The translations under genes and the position numbers were made by a program. From positions 1 through 64,000 of the forward strand of contig RCNN01000030.1 of the NCBI GenBank assembly GCA_003667245.1: DNA of 64,000 nucleotides, read 5' to 3'. The notes beneath the pieces were generated by a model. That model searched no databases, was not told the DNA's origin, and was given only the letters and a program-made list of their open reading frames with translations. The first letter of the stretch is position 1, and each line of letters opens with the position of its first letter. Source of the stretch: Heterostelium multicystogenum. Its lineage: Eukaryota > Evosea > Eumycetozoa > Acytosteliales > Acytosteliaceae. Shown here piece after piece: positions 63,157 to 64,000 of the stretch.

Positions 63157-64000
63157 TTATTTTTCATCATTGCTGCTGTTGTTGATAGATGATTTTCTAA
63201 CGGGCAATTGTATCTTTTCAAAATTTAATGATCCAAAGTCACTGTACGAGTCAAAGGTTTGCTCTGTTTCGTTCACAATGCTGTTGTTGTTTCCGAGTGA
63301 GCCTACTCTAAATGATAAACTCATGTTGTTATTACGTTGATCTACTTTTCCGATGTGTTCTTTGTTTGCTGCTATTAAGCTTGTATTTTCATCTTCATCG
63401 TTATCCTCTTGGTCATAGTCAAAGGTGGTATTGTTGACACCATGATTCTGACTGTAGGTACGGCTACGACCACCGCTTCTTCCATACCAGCATGCACGAA
63501 TGCGTTCGATGATAGGTGTAATGATTTTCTTGGCTTGGTTAAAGTAGTATTGGAACTGTAGCTTGAGTGCTGCGCCAACAAATACAATGAGACTTAGCAA
63601 TAGAATCCATTGCTCAGTTGTCTCCCAAAGTGCATTATCAAGATAAATGCAGCACACAAAGAGCAAAGTGAGTGAGATTGTTTCGAGATGATTGTCGATG
63701 GTCTGAACGAATGGCTGGTATTTTAGCTGAAGGAAGAGAGAAGCAAACGAGAGAGCTACGAGGGCAATCGAACGTTGTGGTGCAGATGTTGGAAGCAAGG
63801 AGAGTGTGACGATAGTTAAACGTTTCAAAAGAAGAACAACATCCCAAAAGTAGAAGTTTGGCTTTGTATTTGAGGAAGAAAACACCTAACTTACGAACTA
63901 CACTCTTCTCAGACATACGGCGACGATAGACCAGGAGTAAACAGAGAATGACAAATGGGAAAAGTATAACGATGGAAAGTAGTCCCCATGTGACGTGCTT
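63157..64000 (-). CDS. multi-pass membrane protein, C-terminal part (5' end outside window)
   Basis: Open from the window edge. Hydrophobic helices: WGLLSIVILFPFVILCLLLV, then after KPNFYFWDVVLLLKRLTIVT come SIALVALSFASLFLQL, LETISLTLLFVCCIYL and WILLLSLIVFVGAALKLQF. A 110-residue cytoplasmic tail follows, with acidic, Asn and Ser stretches and a Lys end. The pattern (Y.P.F.FW..VLL.R, then L..QL.Y.P....) matches the last helices of protist membrane proteins with a TRP-like or EGF/propeller ectodomain. I cannot name it. Frame break at the A-run near 63865, where KYKPNFYFW is split. Confidence 0.72.

Overview
The window is nuclear DNA of a dictyostelid social amoeba (Amoebozoa); I cannot name the species. 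The evidence is AT-rich intergenic DNA with long (AAT)n, (CAA)n and (GATA)n tracts, short introns (about 50-95 nt) with GTAAGT/GTATGT donors, Asn/Gln/Ser homopolymers inside proteins, and dictyostelid-style families: GATA factors, Pmp-repeat surface proteins, Cys-rich secreted proteins and small Hsps with a loop insertion.

Layout. 1-0.94 kb: disrupted GATA zinc-finger gene (-), then about 4.9 kb with no gene I can support. 5.8-18.2 kb: acyl-CoA oxidase-like C-terminal protein (+), Ctf4/WDHD1 replication factor (-), small membrane protein (+), MAK11/PAK1IP1 ribosome-biogenesis WD protein (-), tiny Cys-rich secreted protein (-), EGF-type membrane protein (+), V-ATPase subunit D (+). 20.3-25.8 kb: alpha/beta hydrolase (+) and NIMA-related kinase (+). 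29.2-34.9 kb: S9 peptidase (+), U-box/GNAT fusion (+), oxysterol-binding protein (+). 36-41.1 kb: Cys-rich secreted protein (+), F-box/LRR-like protein (-), Pmp-repeat protein (+), selenocysteine tRNA (-). 41.6-53.6 kb: TRIM37 (-), mitochondrial SpoU methyltransferase (+), syntaxin 5 (-), small Hsp (-), PEBP (+), double-SIS sugar isomerase-like protein (+). 56.2-64 kb: tandem-MATH protein with USP7-type C-terminal domains (+), SKP1-like protein (+), 3' part of a multi-pass membrane protein (-).

The genes do not form an operon-like set, but ubiquitin-system genes are frequent: U-box/GNAT, F-box-like, TRIM37, MATH/USP7-tail and SKP1-like. The most unusual items are the MATH x4 plus USP7-tail protein that has no protease domain, the U-box/acetyltransferase fusion, and a tRNA-Sec gene with a full eukaryotic 9/4 fold.

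Caution: most conserved genes, including essential ones such as V-ATPase D, syntaxin 5 and Ctf4, carry apparent one-base frameshifts, usually at or next to A/T homopolymers. I read this as uncorrected sequencing error, not gene decay. Gene spans below therefore cover several frames, and exon boundaries are my own reading of splice signals.
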